Source: [Phialemoniopsis] sp. UDSM-2020 (Eukaryota > Ascomycota > Sordariomycetes > Thyridiales > Thyridiaceae). Taken from it: 64,000 bases of DNA. The translations under genes and the position numbers were made by a program. The notes under the pieces are model-generated. The model was not told the origin of the DNA. It made no database searches and saw only the letters and a program-made list of their open reading frames with translations. Positions 12,350 through 22,150 of the stretch are shown here, in pieces. The stretch covers positions 1,045,501 to 1,109,500 of the forward strand of contig JAEILZ010000009.1 of the NCBI GenBank assembly GCA_018873225.1, read 5' to 3'. The stretch's first letter is position 1. Every line of letters begins with the position of its first letter.

Positions 12350-13341
12350 CTATTGCTCGGGGGCAGCTTCCTCCTCACCACCCTGCTCTGCCTGTCGCGC
12401 AGCCTCGGCCTGAGCCTGGGCCTGGGCGGCCTTAGCGCCGTAGTCCTGGCTAACGGGGGCGAGGACGGCCTGCTCCTCCTTGGGCTCGATGATGGTGACG
12501 GCGTCGGGCAGGGACTTCTGGGGACCAGACTTGCCCTCGGGGTCGGAGCCGCGCATGATCTTGACCTTAATACCCAGGACACCCTGGCGCAGCAGGACGT
12601 GGCGGGTAGCGCTGTCGATGAAGTCCTTGGCGGGCTGACCGGAGTGGATCATGAAGCCGTCGGTGAACTTCATGGACTTGGCACGGGCGGCACGGAGCTT
12701 GCCAGAGACGACAACCTCGCAACCCTTGGCGCCGCTCTCCATGATGAAGCGGAGGACACCGTAGCAGGCACGGCGGACGGCGAGACCGTTGAGGAGCTTG
12801 TAGCGGAGGGACTCGCACTGGGCGACGGCGGACAGACCGCGGTTCTGGACCTTGGCGGCGTAGAGGGAGACGCTGTTCTCGGGGAACTTGAAGCGCTTCT
12901 GGATGAGCGAGGTGAGCTCGCGGATGCGGCGACCCTGCTCACCGAGGACCTCCTGGGTGTGGGTGGCGCGGATGATGATGTCGGTGACGGTGGGAGTGAC
13001 GCGGACCTCGACGCCGGAGTATCCCTCCTCGGCCAGCTCGCGCTGGAAGAACTCGTTCAGCTCGGCATAGAAGACACCGTCGGCGACGAACTTTCTCCGC
13101 TTGGAACTGTAGAATCGCGAAGACAAATGTCAGCAGCCATTCATTATTTTCCTGTCTCCAAAAGCCCGTCCTCCTGTCGTCCCAGGTTCCTCGTCCTCCT
13201 CGTTGTTTTGTGCGTCAAGACATTCCCTTCTCGCGACTCGACCATTGACCCCTCTCAAGAAACATGTGCCGCCTGGAACCCGGGTGTAGATCGGATGAGG
13301 GAGGTTTAGGAAACTTACATCTGAGCACCGGGAGTGGCCAT
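12350..13341 (-). CDS. RPS3: 40S ribosomal protein S3
   Basis: Component of the small ribosomal subunit at the mRNA entry channel (uS3). Exons 13341-13319 and 13106-12350 give 259 aa. The 212-bp intron falls after codon 7, a usual arrangement for ribosomal protein genes. The join rebuilds [14 protein letters not shown], the conserved S3 N-terminus; a Met inside the intron ([12 protein letters not shown]) is not the true start. The KH domain is visible around [27 protein letters not shown], followed by the S3 C-terminal domain ([30 protein letters not shown]). The Ala/Gln/Glu-rich tail ends in AAPEQ before TAG. The frame then stays open for 83 codons (see separate entry). Confidence 0.97.
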
Positions 13342-14096
13342 TTTGACTCAATTCCTGTGTATGTGGTCGGGAATCGATGGAAAGGTCGGGGGATGGTCGA
13401 AGGTGGGTTGAAGTATCTCTCGATGTTGGTCGCTGTCGATGCTGGCGGCCAAAAAATTAATTGAATTGCGAGGACACACCAAATTTTCGGGGCAGTGGTG
13501 GGGGGGAAGCCCTAACTCGCTAACAATGGGGTTAAAGAGGTCAAAGGTGGGAGCGAGCAGAGGTGCGATTTGGTTGGTCGAAATTCAAGCTGGTCAGCTC
13601 CAGATTTTTCCGATCCGGGCTCAATAGTTAGTTACTCAGTCTGCCGATAAGATAAGGAAAGATTCATGTCAACATTGAACATGTGGATTGAACATGAAGT
13701 GCATACTGCGTGTGAGTCTGCGTATTGGCAAAACTGCCATGAAACCACTGACATGACAGTAAATTCTACCGAGATGGGATCTGTAAGTCCCCGATGTTAT
13801 AGCACGGCAAATCGAGCAGCTTCCCAGCTTTGATTGAACGACTCGTTTAATCATCTACACCTGGCCGTTGTCTGTATGACATGCCGTTCGGCTTGTAAGC
13901 ATGAGCAGAACTCGAAGATACCTGGGGTGAGCCAGGGACATTCGCGATATGGTTACATCCTGAGTAAGAAAATGACACTGCAATAACCTTGTATTGAAAG
14001 TTGAATATTTCTGTCCAACAGATATCCGCAGCAGCCTTTCATTACAAGCGTAAGCACTTCATGATGGCTAGATCTCTCTGTTCCCGACAAGTTCCG
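13342..14096. promoter_or_regulatory. Divergent spacer, RPS3 promoter / tRNA-Gly
   Basis: Holds the RPS3 promoter. A G-rich tract (13498-13506) precedes an AGCCCTAA element. The segment 13620-14090 is AT-rich without recognisable features. Confidence 0.5.
13508..13515 (+). promoter_or_regulatory. Candidate Tbf1-type (telobox) site upstream of RPS3
   Basis: The octamer AGCCCTAA fits the ARCCCTAA consensus known for the yeast Tbf1 factor, which controls ribosomal protein genes in several fungi. It lies about 170 bp upstream of the RPS3 start codon. An octamer can occur by chance, so this is only a candidate. Confidence 0.35.
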
Positions 14097-14232
14097 ACAC
14101 GTATGGTCTAGCGGTAAGCAGAGTCACTTCTCTGAAATTTGAAAACCACCAACTAACAACTCCCAGGTTAGGATCCTCGCCTTCCAAAGTGTCGCCCAGC
14201 GAGGGGCAGGGGTTCGACTCCCCTTACGTGTA
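14097..14232 (+). tRNA. tRNA-Gly (UCC) with anticodon-loop intron and D-loop insertion
   Basis: After removal of two interruptions the sequence folds as a full cloverleaf. The acceptor stem pairs 14097-14103 (ACACGTA) with 14225-14231 (TACGTGT), with A73 at 14232. The D-stem is GTCT/GGAT, the anticodon stem CTCGC/GCGAG with loop CTTCCAA (anticodon TCC at 14183-14185), and the T-arm AGGGG-TTCGACT-CCCCT forms a perfect B box. Interruption 1 is an 11-nt intron at 14187-14197, at the canonical position 37/38. Interruption 2 is a 53-bp insertion at 14114-14166 in the D-loop; without it the loop reads AGCGGTTA, as in normal tRNAs. The insertion begins GTAAGC, has CTAAC at 14153-14157 and ends CAG, exactly like a spliceosomal intron. 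A T13 run follows as a Pol III terminator. The A1-U72 pair is unusual for glycine tRNA. Confidence 0.85.
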
Positions 14233-14245
14233 TTTTTTTTTTTTT
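14233..14245 (+). terminator. RNA polymerase III terminator of the tRNA gene
   Basis: A run of 13 T residues starts directly after the discriminator base of the tRNA, as expected for Pol III termination. It supports the view that the tRNA gene is or was transcribed. Confidence 0.85.
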
Positions 14246-14901
14246 GAGGTCTTGAATCCTTCTTCTGTTTCTCTTTTTGCTCCATCGGTTTGGCTTTCGA
14301 GGAACTTCATCCGTAGACTGCAGTAAGATAGAAGGCGGCTTCTCGTAAATGCTGTGATGGCCCGAATTCGTATGTTTTGCGAGCTGAAGACAAAGAGGTT
14401 TGGTGGGATGATATCTTTAGTGACCATCCACGGGCCTGTGCTTCCAAGGTTCCAAGGTTGCAATTCATGGGGAGCTCCAGAAGGTCGAGCCCCACTGTCA
14501 AGCCAAGCTCCCACGACCTCAGCGGCGGTCATTTGCTACCTCTGGAGATCGTCAGAGGGGAGTCCAGTCCACATGCTCAGCAGTCAGGACCAAACAACAC
14601 CTGAATGACCTGCTCCAACTCCTTGCTCAGTCGCGTCGCCCATTGCATACTCGTCTGCTTTTACATTCAGTCTCTTGTTCTCTTCATCTCTATGTTCTGA
14701 AGTCACTCAAGCAAGCCCTTCTTCCTATCTCTGTTTGTCTGTCGCCTGTCGCAAGTGCAGGTCCTACCCCTCCGACCTGGATCTAGCTTCATGGCCTCCT
14801 TCTGCGTGCATGTGAGGTTCTGACATCGACCCTCAACCACGCACACTCACAGACACAAGCTATCCTGGGCACTACCCATCTTGCACTGCAGGGCTTGAGG
14901 G
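14246..14901. other. Spacer and myotubularin promoter
   Basis: Short spacer between the tRNA and the myotubularin gene. Its second half is pyrimidine-rich as in fungal leaders. No other feature seen. Confidence 0.5.
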
Positions 14902-17379
14902 ATGGAGATCAAACAGGTCCGTATCATTTTATATAACTAGCTCTTCTTCATCTCTTTGCCTATTTGCTAAGTTTCAAACCAGACCATAGAGAATGTGCAT
15001 GCTGTATCAGCTGGCACGCCCACATTGGGCACCCTCAAACTCACCAACTTCCACATCATCTTTTGCGCTCCCTTTCCTGCGCCCAAGGAGCCATCACAAA
15101 TCCACGAGGGCCGACCGCCTCGACAAAGAGAATCGTGGATCACCTATCCCATAATATCCCATTGCACCTTCCGACCGACGCCTCCGACGAGTGGGATACC
15201 CTCGACAATCCGCATACGATGTCGCGACTTCAACTTTGTCACCTTCAACTTTTCCGACGACAAGCAGGCGAAAGATGCCTTTGAATTCATTCGAAATCGC
15301 ACATGTCGCCTAGGCAGTATCGATAAGCTTTACGCTTTTCATTATACCCCCGCGAAACCCGAAAAGGGATTCAACGGGTGGGATCTCTACGACCCCCGGG
15401 CAGAGTTTCGTCGCCAGGGCATCAGTGAGAAGTCGTCGGACAAGGGCTGGAGGATATCGACGATCAACCAGGACTATGTCTTCTCTCCGACCTATCCGGC
15501 GCTCCTGGCTGTCCCGTCCAAGATCTCAGACAACGTACTGAAGTACGCTGCCAACTTCCGGTCTCGAGCCCGCATCCCCACACTATCCTATTATCACCCC
15601 GTGACCAACTGTACCATCACGAGGAGCTCTCAGCCTTTTGTTGGGTTGAGGAACAACAGAAGCATCCAGGATGAGCGTTTGGTTGGAGCTTGCTTTTACC
15701 CATCAACGGATTTCATGAGCAACCCTGCCAATGGCCAAACGGACGGCAGCCCGGCATCGAGTCAGCAGGACCTCACCGCTCTACCGCAAGCAGACTCGGA
15801 GCTCTCAGAAACCGAGAAGCTCGAGGAGGATATGCTCGCAGCTCCTGAGATCGTTTACGACGAGGAGACTGGCCAGAGGATAGTAGGCGCTCGGCGCGAC
15901 AACTTGATCGTCGATGCACGCCCGGCCATAAATTCCTACGCAATGCAGGCGATAGGATACGGATCAGAGAACATGGAGTACTACAAATCCGCGAAGAAGG
16001 TGTTCCTTAGTATCGACAACATCCACGTGATGAGAGACTCCCTTAACAAGGTGATCGAGGCCGTCAAGGATGCAGATATCTCTCCCTTTGCCTCAAATAG
16101 AGAGCTGCTAGCCAAGAGTGGTTGGCTGAAACACATCACCGGAATCTTGGATGGCTCGCAAATAATAGCACGCCAGGTCGGTGTCCACGCAGCTCATGTG
16201 CTGATTCACTGCTCGGACGGTTGGGACCGAACAAGCCAGCTCAGTGCACTCTCACAGATCATGCTCGACCCTTTCTACCGGACTATTGACGGTTTCATCA
16301 TCCTCGTGGAGAAAGACTGGCTATCCTTTGGACACATGTTCCAACAACGATCCGGCTTCCTCAATCACGACAAGTGGTTTGTGTCGCAGAGTGACGCAAT
16401 GGCCGGGGCAAGGATAGAACCCGGGGAGAATGACGGACGGAATGATGCAATTGAGAATGCAATGGCCAGTGCAAAGCGATTCTTTAGGAGAGGTCAAGAG
16501 AAGGATGAGTCCGATGCAGACAGTGTGGCAATATCAGACGAGCCCACGGCGAAACAAGCACCCATCACCGACAATCAGGCTACTCGCCCCAAGGAGATCA
16601 GCCCAGTGTTCCATCAATTTCTGGATGCCACATATCAGCTCCTGAGACAGCATCCCTCTCAGTTCGAGTACAACGAACGATTTCTGCGCCGGCTGTTGTA
16701 CCACCTGTACTCTTGCCAGTACGGGACATTCCTTTACAACAACGAGCGTCAGCGGCGGGACGCCAAGGTGAAGGAAAGGACGTCCTCCGTCTGGGATTAT
16801 TTTCTCTCGCGGCGCCAGGAGTTCACGAATCCTGAATACGACCCGACCATCGACGAGCATATCAAGGGCAAGGAGCGTCTCATCTTCCCACGACTAAAAG
16901 AGGTCCGCTGGTGGCACCAGGTCTTCAACAGAACAGACGAGGACATGAATGGCGGTATCAATGCTGCTCAGCTTCAAGCAGAGAAGATTGCAACGTATCA
17001 ATCTGCTACTCCTGTGGCGTTCAGCCCCAAGCCAGGCGGCAGCGCGGCAAACAGCCAGCCCGGCTCTCCTCGAAGAGGAACCAGCCCCAGGCCTCCAGGG
17101 TTGCCCACGAGCCAGTCCGTATTGACAAGCGTCGAGACTGCCCACTCAATTCTTACTCCCGGATCACCTTCACTCACCAAGAGTGCATCAGCGGGTGCTG
17201 CCGACCCTGGCGCCTTTGCCTCTTTGAGAGACGGTATCGCGGGCCTCGGTATAGGACAGAAGGTCGGCGGCGTCCTGGGCGGACGGGGTAATGTTGGCAA
17301 CAAGGACAGATCTGGCATCAACCAGGACGGGGCAGGCTCCAGCGGAAGCGGCGAACAGGAAATGAGAGAGATGTCCTAG
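14902..17379 (+). CDS. YMR1: Myotubularin-family phosphoinositide 3-phosphatase
   Basis: Removes the 3-phosphate from PI3P and PI(3,5)P2 and so controls endosomal and vacuolar traffic. Exons 14902-14916 (MEIKQ) and 14983-17379 give 803 aa, with a 66-bp intron. The N-terminal PH-GRAM domain starts at GTPTLGTLKLTNFHIIF. The phosphatase domain contains the signature HCSDGWDRTSQ, with nucleophile Cys415 and Arg421, preceded by KKVFLSIDNIHVMRDSL and followed by GFIILVEKDWLSFGHMFQQR, all diagnostic of active myotubularins. The C-terminal region is low-complexity (Ser, Gly, Pro) and ends EQEMREMS before TAG. The frame stays open for another 108 codons after that TAG, and a possible in-frame intron (17288-17416) could join to it. 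Confidence 0.95.
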
Positions 17380-17706
17380 TGGGGGTCTCTGACAAGATGC
17401 CTCACTCCCCAGCCAGACACCTCGCCACCTTTGACCTACAGTCTGGAGGCAGATGCCATGATGTCGAATTTGGGAGTGAACTCGCGGGCTAGGGGGCTGT
17501 CTGACACAGCTAGCAGCATCAATGAGTGGCTGCACGCTGACGAGATTCTATTCGACTCTCAGAGGGACAGTCTCGAGACTAATCGTCCCTTTGATCTCGA
17601 CAGCTCGGCGTACTTGAGGATTGTTGGGCATGACCTTCCAACGGAAGGCTCACTGGGCGACTTGCCCAGAGTCACGACGGCTCCTCTCTTCAACAGTGAT
17701 TCTTGA
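17380..17706 (+). other. In-frame open extension after the myotubularin TAG stop
   Basis: A 108-codon stretch in the same frame as the upstream gene, from the codon after TAG to TGA. It encodes a peptide with regular composition, including SSINEWLHADEILFDSQR and a SAYLRIVGHDLP segment. It may be 3' untranslated sequence, a readthrough tail, or an alternative last exon: an intron with donor GTAATG at 17288, branch-like CTGAC at 17389-17393 and acceptor CAG ending at 17416 would be 129 bp, skip the TAG and preserve frame. Confidence 0.4.
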
Positions 17707-18351
17707 AGGGCCGACCGAGCAACATCAATGCTGAAGATGGGCCGCAGAGTACTCTCACGGAAGCGCATCGCCCTCATGAAGTCTAGCCAGGCGCTCCCCT
17801 TCCCTGGGCGTGGAAGCCAACCGACACAACGATGCCTACACCTGACTATGCTGCCAAAAACGCTTGAATTCTTCGGTATCCAGGCAGTTTGAAATAAAGA
17901 AGAGTCAGGGAGCCAGTTCAATAGCATGGGCCTATCAGTCTTTAGATAGCGATGAAATAGCATTGTCTTCTAATAATACGAGGAAATGACATCTCTGTTC
18001 TGCCCTGCCACATCGGCAGCTACGGCAGCCTTACTGTATTACGCTACTCTCAGAAACCAATTTGCATGCCTCCAGCATTCTCGTGATATCAAGACCGATG
18101 AATTGCTCTATAGCAAAGGGCCAATGACTGGATGATGCTGGTGTGTAAGTCGTTTTGGTGATGATAGACCGCCCAAATAATTCTGCCGTCTGCCCCTCCA
18201 TGACTTTTTTTATCGCAACCGTTATCACCACCACTACCTCCTCCAAACAATCATTCATAACCTCAGCTCCGCAGCAGCCGCGCCTCTTCTTTCCAGCCCT
18301 CTCACGCAAAGGACCCCCCAGCGGGCGCACGCGCATTCCCGGCCCCTTGCA
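17707..18351. other. Spacer, myotubularin / methyltransferase
   Basis: About 645 bp with no gene. It should contain the end of the myotubularin transcript and the promoter of the methyltransferase gene. Confidence 0.55.
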
Positions 18352-19251
18352 ATGGCGGACTCCCACCCCGCCACCTCGTCCAACCGACCAGCACACCTCG
18401 AGCCCTCCAAGCTAGGCACGAAGCAGTAGTACGTCCCCCTTGCACCTCTTGCCAAGGTCTTTCCCCCCCCTCCTCCTCCTCCGATCTTATATACACAAAC
18501 TTTGTCTAACACACTCTTGTTGTCTTGTGTGTGCAGCTGGGACACCCTCTACGCGCGCGAGCTGACCAACCACGCGCACGACCCCTCCGACACGGGCACC
18601 GTCTGGTTCGACGACTCGGACGCCGAGGCAAAAGTGCTCGCCTTCCTCGACGACCCGCTCTCCGAAGGCTCTGATACCGACCTGTCGCTCGACCGCGGCT
18701 CGACTTCCTTTCTCGACCTCGGCTGCGGCAACGGCAGCCTGCTGCTCGCCCTGCGCGCCGACGGCTGGCGCGGCCGGCTCCTGGGCGTGGACTACAGCGC
18801 CGCGAGCGTCGACCTCGCGCGGCAGGTCGCCGCCACCGCCCAAGCAGAAGTGGACGAGGAAGAGGCAGCGCCGGCGCCAGAGTTTGTAGAGTGGGACGTC
18901 CTGGGCGGCGACTTCGCCACCGTCGGCGGGCAAGGGGCGTGGGACGTGGTTCTGGACAAGGGCACCTTTGACGCCGTGAGCCTGAGCGCCGGATCCGGGT
19001 GCGAAGGGTACGGGTCCCGCGTGTTGGCCCTGCTGCGCGAGGGCGGCGTGTTCCTCGTGACGAGCTGCAACTGGACCGAGGCGGAGCTGAGGGGCTGGTT
19101 CGAGGACAAGGAGGACGGGAGCGGTGGTGAGCAAGGGGCGCGGCTGGTGCAGGTCGGCAGGGTCAACTACCCGAGCTTCAGCTTCGGAGGGGTCAAGGGG
19201 CAGACCATCAGCACCGTGTGCTTCATGAAGAAGACCGGGAGCTCGGGGTGA
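18352..19251 (+). CDS. EFM4: eEF1A lysine methyltransferase, EFM4/METTL10-type
   Basis: S-adenosylmethionine-dependent methyltransferase of 263 aa, related to yeast Efm4 (See1), which methylates a lysine of elongation factor 1A. Exons 18352-18428 and 18537-19251; the 108-bp intron has donor GTACGT, branch CTAAC and a polypyrimidine stretch. The join rebuilds LGTKQYWDTLYARELTN, the typical start of the family (YWD..Y..E). Motif I is FLDLGCGNGSLLLAL at about residues 84-98, then LLGVDYS and WDVVLDKGTFDAVSL, where the DKGT(F/L)DA block is characteristic of this group. VFLVTSCNWT follows, and the C-terminal block YPSFSFGGVKGQTISTVCF is also conserved. The assignment to Efm4 rather than a sister methyltransferase rests on these blocks. 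Confidence 0.9.
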
Positions 19252-19524
19252 GAGGGTGTGTTAGCGGTCGCTGGGGACGATGGTATTTGTGAAGTCTGGC
19301 GGCAATAGTAACGAGGAAGATCGGTAGCGAGAGTAAAACGATGATACCCATGACGAGGAGGGCAGATAGGTCTTGTAAGTCGGCAACCCATGTTTGATCG
19401 CATACATGTACAGCGAGACGGGGCCGGCCATGTCGGATAAAAAGAAAATAGACATTGCATTCAACTCGTCTCACAGCTAGACTCGTGTTATTCTTACATC
19501 TCCCTCGTTCTTCCTGAGCCCTGC
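19252..19524. other. Convergent spacer
   Basis: Lies between the 3' ends of the methyltransferase and the open stretch behind the PP2A scaffold gene. No feature seen. Confidence 0.55.
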
Positions 19525-19818
19525 TCACGTCTGGCGTGACGGCTCCTTTCCCCCCTCCACATTGGACGCACCCAACAATCCATTCATCACCATCCATCCT
19601 CCACACACTCTACGGTTGTCTCTATCCGGAACGAGCTCTAACCCAGCCAAGTCGCCGTCGTAGCAACAACGTATGCAGGTAAGCCACAGCTTGGTAGTAG
19701 TAATGGTCTCCGTTGCGCACACATCCCAAGAACACAAAGAAGAGCAAAAGGCAAGAGTGTATGCGACAAAAAACTGGAATTGCTTCATTACGGCCATTTT
19801 TTTCTTTCTTCTTCTCGT
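19525..19818 (-). other. In-frame open stretch after the PP2A scaffold TAG stop
   Basis: The frame of the PP2A scaffold gene remains open for 97 codons after its TAG, ending at TGA. The predicted peptide starts with a basic run and is rich in Cys and hydrophobic residues. Codon periodicity is weaker than in the RPS3 extension, and this is most simply 3' untranslated sequence. Confidence 0.25.
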
Positions 19819-22150
19819 CTATGGGGATGTGCTCATCGGTTCACCACTGGGCGCGGTGCCGCCATTGGCCACGGCAGCAGCTGTCGTGGCAAAGTACCGC
19901 ACGTCGACATCGTCGTCCTTCTGCAGCTTCTCCAAGCTGGGCATGACCCGGTTCTGGATGAGCTCTTGACCCCGCGGGGACGGGCTGAAAGTGGTCCCTG
20001 CCTTCTCGAGCGAGTAGATGGTACCCTCCTCCGGTAGGCGCTTGAGCACGTCAATGAGAACGGAGTACGTCTTGGCAACGTTGAACCGGATGTTGGGGAT
20101 GTCGTCCACGACGAGCTTATCGAGCATGGGCAGGATGTTCTTGCCAATGACATCCATGCTGACCACGCTTGCCAGGGTCTAGAGTACGGTTAGCAGACGA
20201 ATCGAGAAACAAGCCTTAGTACGGTACAGAAAACTTACGCTGATGGCGAAGCAAGTGGTCATCCGGTACAAGTAGTTCGGGTGGTTGCCCATGGCCATAA
20301 CCTTGGGAATGATGGCCTCGCTGGCCCACTCGACGCCAAAGACCTCGGTCAGCTTCTTCAGGTTGTGGGTGGCAGCCTCTCGGATGGAGAAGACGGTGTC
20401 GCCAAGCCAGCCCATACAGAGACCGCTGAGCTTCTCGTCGAAGAACTTGACGCCGAGTTGGCTGGCAAGCAGCGGGATGTACTCGATGATAGCCAGGCGC
20501 ACGCGCCATTGCTTGTCCTCGGCGAGCTGCACGATCGCGGGCAGGAGTGATTGTGAAAGCAGATCGATGCCAATGACTGTGGCGTGTCAGAAAAAGATGC
20601 CCGTGACGGCATATAAATTCATGGTGCCATTCTTACCTTGGTTGACTAGCTCGAGCTTGGAGATGATGTGAAGGCGGACTTCAGGGAACTCATCCTTGAG
20701 CATCTGAAGGAACATGGGCAGCAGGTGGTCGATAGTCCTACGTAAGATGCGTTAGCCATAGCTTTGGCATGTGAATGTTAGGTACCGTGGCTTACTCCTG
20801 TTTGCCAAGGATGGGCGCAAGGCCAGAGATCTGTGTTCCCAAGGCAGCGCGGACGTGCTGCGAGCTGTCCGAGACGAGATCCTCGATGCTGCCCATGATC
20901 TCGTTCAACAGGGTATCGTGATCCACCAGAGCACAGAAGCCGGGGATCTGGCCTGCTATGGCGGTGCGAACCTCGGCCTCGTTATCCTTCAGCAGCTTAA
21001 CAAAAGCTGGCACCAGGTCGCGAGACACAACCTCCTCGTCTACTGCCTTGGCAATCTGTTCATCAAGACATTAGTAAATTGCGCGACTCCTCATCAGTTT
21101 TGGGGCGCCCAGTTCGTACCTTCTCAAACCTGTCTGCAATCATATACCTGACCCTCCAGCTCTTGTCCTCTATCAGGCTCCGCAGTGACGTGAGAAGCAC
21201 ACCGTGGCTAGCCTGCTGTTCCTTGGGGACGACTTCGGCAATGGAAATCAAGATCTCGACAGTTAGCAGACGGACGCTGTCCTGGTCATCTTGTGCCAGG
21301 TGCTGGAACAGGGGTATCATCTCTTCAACAACAATCGTGGCGGGCATCTCCTTTACAAACTTGGCCAGGTGGGTCGCCGACTGTCGGCGGACCATGGGAG
21401 TCTCATCGTGGACGAGCTGTCCAAACTGCTGGCGTAATTGTTCTTGGACGGGAGGCGAGACCTTCTTGTAGGGCGTGGTGTAGAGGCCGCATCCCGAGAC
21501 TTTTGATGTGAACCAGTCAGCCTTGGACAGGCGGAATGTGAGGGGCACGAAGTATTCTTCGACTTGTTTTGACGAGAGCTGCTCGCAGATCTTGTTGAGA
21601 GACTCGACGGCCTTTTGACGCACGTTAGTCAACTAGAGAAGACATGATGGCCAGGCGATGCCTGCATACCTTGTCCCGCACTACAGGCTCTTCGATAGCA
21701 GCGAGGTTCTCTAGCGGGGAGAGCAGAACATGACCCCACTGAGGGCCACCGACGTAGTCGATAAAGCTGCCGAGCTCTTCGCTCAGGGCGACGAGGACCT
21801 CGTCTTCATCCTCAACGGACTCTGCGTCACTGTGTTAGATAGATGAAGTTGCATGTGTTGGCAAGTTTGGGAGGCTGCCGAGGGGTAAACGAGGCGCACG
21901 CACCATCTAGGAAGGGAATGAGCTCGTCGCGGGTGCGCTCAGCGCCCAGGGCGAGGGCGATAGTTGAGAGGCGGTGAATGGCATTCAGACGGAGGAGAAC
22001 ATCGTCGTGCTAGGTCAGGATGGGTCAGCTAGGAGATAAAGGGAAGGCCACAGGGGCAAAACAGCAAGGCCGTCACCGCCATACCTTGAGCTCGTCGATG
22101 AGAACGGCGATGGGGTAGAGCTCGTCGTTGGCATTGGGCGCGTCTGCCAT
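19819..22150 (-). CDS. TPD3: Protein phosphatase 2A scaffold subunit A
   Basis: HEAT-repeat scaffold (PR65) that brings together the catalytic C and regulatory B subunits of PP2A. Eight exons: 22150-22085, 22009-21904, 21821-21670, 21611-21120, 21055-20796, 20737-20637, 20576-20239 and 20178-19819, totalling 1875 nt (624 aa). All seven introns are 58-82 bp. The join between exons 3 and 4 uses an AAAG acceptor after a CTAAC branch site and gives [13 protein letters not shown], matching the conserved PR65 sequence; the earlier CTAG would insert extra residues. Further blocks are [13 protein letters not shown] at the N-terminus, [41 protein letters not shown] and [14 protein letters not shown]. 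The tail of about 30 residues after the last HEAT repeat is low-complexity, ending in TAG. Confidence 0.95.

Noticed and set aside
12077..13309. 410-codon open frame on the plus strand opposite RPS3
   Set aside because: Mirror image of a strongly codon-biased gene; no domain, and RPS3 is certain on the other strand.
13107..13318. RPS3 intron as host of a box C/D snoRNA (also tested the RPS18 intron)
   Set aside because: No RTGATGA and CTGA boxes in suitable spacing were found.
17379..17416. Very short intron directly at the myotubularin stop (GTGGGG to CAG)
   Set aside because: Only 38 bp, below the usual fungal minimum; the 129-bp alternative is more plausible.
18487..19134. 215-codon open frame opposite the methyltransferase
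   Set aside because: Antisense of a confirmed gene with all methyltransferase motifs on the plus strand.
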